Shown here one piece after another: positions 63,701-64,000 of a DNA stretch of 64,000 bases (positions within the stretch are counted from its first letter, which is position 1; every line of letters starts with the position of its first letter). Made by a program: the position numbers and the translations under genes. The DNA comes from Clostridium sp. 1001271B_151109_B4 (GTDB taxonomy: Bacteria > Bacillota > Clostridia > Clostridiales > Clostridiaceae), in NCBI RefSeq assembly GCF_015670405.1, contig NZ_JADPBQ010000001.1, positions 118,177 to 182,176 on the forward strand. The letters are read 5' to 3'. The notes beneath the pieces are model-generated. The model made no database searches and was not told where the DNA came from. It saw nothing but the letters and a program-made list of their open reading frames with translations.

Positions 63701-63925
63701 TTTCATCATTTTCAATAAACCATCACGTGTATCTAATTGCCATATTAGCTTATATTCATCAGATTTATTCCAATTATTAAAATCACCAACTACATATGCA
63801 TAAATACATCCATCATATTGTGCTGTAAAACGTATAGTATTGGAAATAGGACATAAATCAATTGAATACGTACCCTTTGGATTATCGTTTATTTCAATTT
63901 TTTCAATATAATCTGTACTTTTCAT
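60725..63925 (-). CDS. Type I pullulanase, cytoplasmic, with extended N-terminal glycan-binding modules
   Basis: This 1066-residue GH13 enzyme cleaves alpha-1,6 branches of glycogen or pullulan. The type I pullulanase motif NWGYDP is at about residue 617. Conserved regions are VIMDMVYNH, GIRFDLMELL (nucleophile Asp near 735), YGEPW (acid/base Glu near 764) and YIDAHDN (near 851). The first 120 residues resemble a CBM48/isoamylase-type module (YVVGDFNNW), and NCWSFGENSSGEE near 235 recalls a pullulanase PUD-type module. There is no signal peptide, so it probably debranches stored glycogen. It is monocistronic. Confidence 0.93.
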   Translation of the reverse strand: MKSTDYIEKIEINDNPKGTYSIDLCPISNTIRFTAQYDGCIYAYVVGDFNNWNKSDEYKLIWQLDTRDGLLKMMKEIKFPSKLKPGKYKYKYILIDANGNELWVDSEGSEKNSFSFIWEPIKNVLKIYSSSNVVTYKRPVELLGVCTGLYGRISLTEMNWFIENSYPGIEIKNNYLFVDKNVPEGYEIIINGTSINNEYTSKKKIKVKNNNYEGTLVHFYIEDSNYEGNDFIWNCWSFGENSSGEEKNFTYNTDFGFSSYINNDYLIVRKKQWGNNWINYWSEQTITYDLKGNYKDIYLIHGDNRSYKSLRDALVASQTNIKFAVMDNANKVKIYLTSEPLLGIDFELYLNGEKVEGTSSIIRGKKIIITNLPHHIRANDLLLVSASNTYRPYKILMRDYLDKFYYSKEDLGVTYLNNSISFKLWAPTSIKVELLLYKDWYINHEADVTRYQMVYDYKTGVYSTVLNKEDADGLYYLYKLYFRDVDVNGEIIENVTYAVDPYANSVSVNGDKGYVLDINERSTKPIGFINHSIPSLVNKDDSIIYEMHIRDFTIDKSSGVIDGLRGTYLGAVEENTIYSNPYSGKSIKTAIDHLCELGVTHVHLMPVFDFGSVDERFPSSNNRNWGYDPKNFNAPEGSYCSNPYNPITRIIELRQMIMKFHEKGIRVIMDMVYNHMMSTINMDNIVPGYYFRTDHLGRYTNGSGCGNELASEKPMVRKFIIDSCMHWIKDYKIDGIRFDLMELLDIDTTKEIVRKTAKIDKNFLIYGEPWKGGSSPLTNGTYKGSQKNENFSVFNDTFRDAIRGNNSPSCGFINGNSCSSDFSWSIIEGLKGSIYTLTAKPNESINYIDAHDNYTIWDQIEKSQNPSLNSGDYRKNIPNYPLSSSLVRQNILGMAIIFSAQGIPFIQYGAEFLKTKQGDHNSYKSSDDINSIKWNDKEKFIDVFNYNKGLIEIRKSLPHFKVGDPEIIKNNINFIFAGNSENCGVLIQHINLNNYNKGEVVVVYNGTNIDNYDVNNYIPSSSSGYWNIIANENTAGMKIINTVFNNQIPGLKSYSIMILCNNINFN

Positions 63926-64000
63926 ATATTACCTCTCAAATTAATTCTCGACTAAAGTTCAATATTTAATACTTATGAACTAAAATTTTATTTTATTTTA

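Noticed and set aside
1-64000. tRNA or rRNA genes
   Set aside because: Reading through the intergenic regions showed no cloverleaf-like sequence with conserved TTCRANNC and CCA-adjacent stem, and no ribosomal RNA signatures.

Overview
The window is strongly AT-rich chromosomal DNA of an anaerobic, spore-forming Firmicute, almost certainly a Clostridium sensu stricto. The support is the gene order ftsK-rimO-pgsA-recA-rny-spoVS, the order mutS-mutL-miaA-hfq, a lexA/xer neighbourhood, frequent TTG/GTG starts with strong AGGAGG-type ribosome binding sites, and sigma-H and sigma-E type promoters. All calls come from reading the sequence; no database search was run. I see no tRNA, rRNA, insertion sequence or CRISPR array.

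Layout. (1) 1-7740: two molybdenum hydroxylase gene sets around a guanine deaminase. The first is a conventional xanthine-dehydrogenase type set (large subunit cut by the left window edge, then FAD and 2Fe-2S subunits). The second has the order FAD, 2Fe-2S, large-N, large-C, with the molybdopterin subunit split over two genes as in nicotinate dehydrogenase NdhFSLM of Eubacterium barkeri. A DUF6062-like Cys-x-x-Cys protein ends this run. Together they could convert guanine to xanthine and oxidise it or another N-heterocycle. (2) 7800-12400: accessory region with an FMN split-barrel protein, a broken response regulator, a tyrosine recombinase divergent from a ribbon-helix-helix/coiled-coil protein whose promoter carries a 37-bp GTTAAC palindrome, two orphan proteins and a PadR regulator. 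The recombinase/coiled-coil module looks plasmid- or element-derived and is the best candidate for an undescribed system. (3) 12500-24680: a small Cys/Gly-rich probable spore protein behind a sigma-E-like promoter, a secreted protein, a TepA-like ClpP protease, then the core genes ftsK, rimO, pgsA, recA, rny, spoVS, ptsH and purB.

(4) 24780-33720: a 614-residue protein that looks like a degenerate helicase, a Uup-like ABC-F ATPase, a SatP acetate transporter, a Xer-type recombinase, lexA with SOS boxes, and a membrane zinc-peptidase-like protein. (5) 33720-41080, minus strand: YnbB-like PLP enzyme, hfq, miaA, mutL, mutS. (6) 41080-46430: an accessory island between mutS and miaB with an 11-bp tandem repeat, a YdjM-like protein, a DUF4839 lipoprotein interrupted by a stop codon, a secreted metallo-beta-lactamase-fold protein, a phage-type amidase and gene fragments. 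(7) 46430-55450, minus strand: miaB, a GNAT protein, an S1-domain protein, ispH, cmk, a multi-hairpin repeat block, a BaiN/HI0933-type flavoprotein, an RpiR regulator, an MnmM-like methyltransferase and an RsuA/RluB pseudouridine synthase. (8) 55600-63925: threonine dehydratase, pyrE, an alpha/beta hydrolase, a DUF6414-like protein, a TerC-family membrane protein and a large cytoplasmic type I pullulanase.

Most transcription units end in clear Rho-independent terminators, listed individually. Several starts were moved downstream of the longest reading frame because the ribosome binding site lies inside it.
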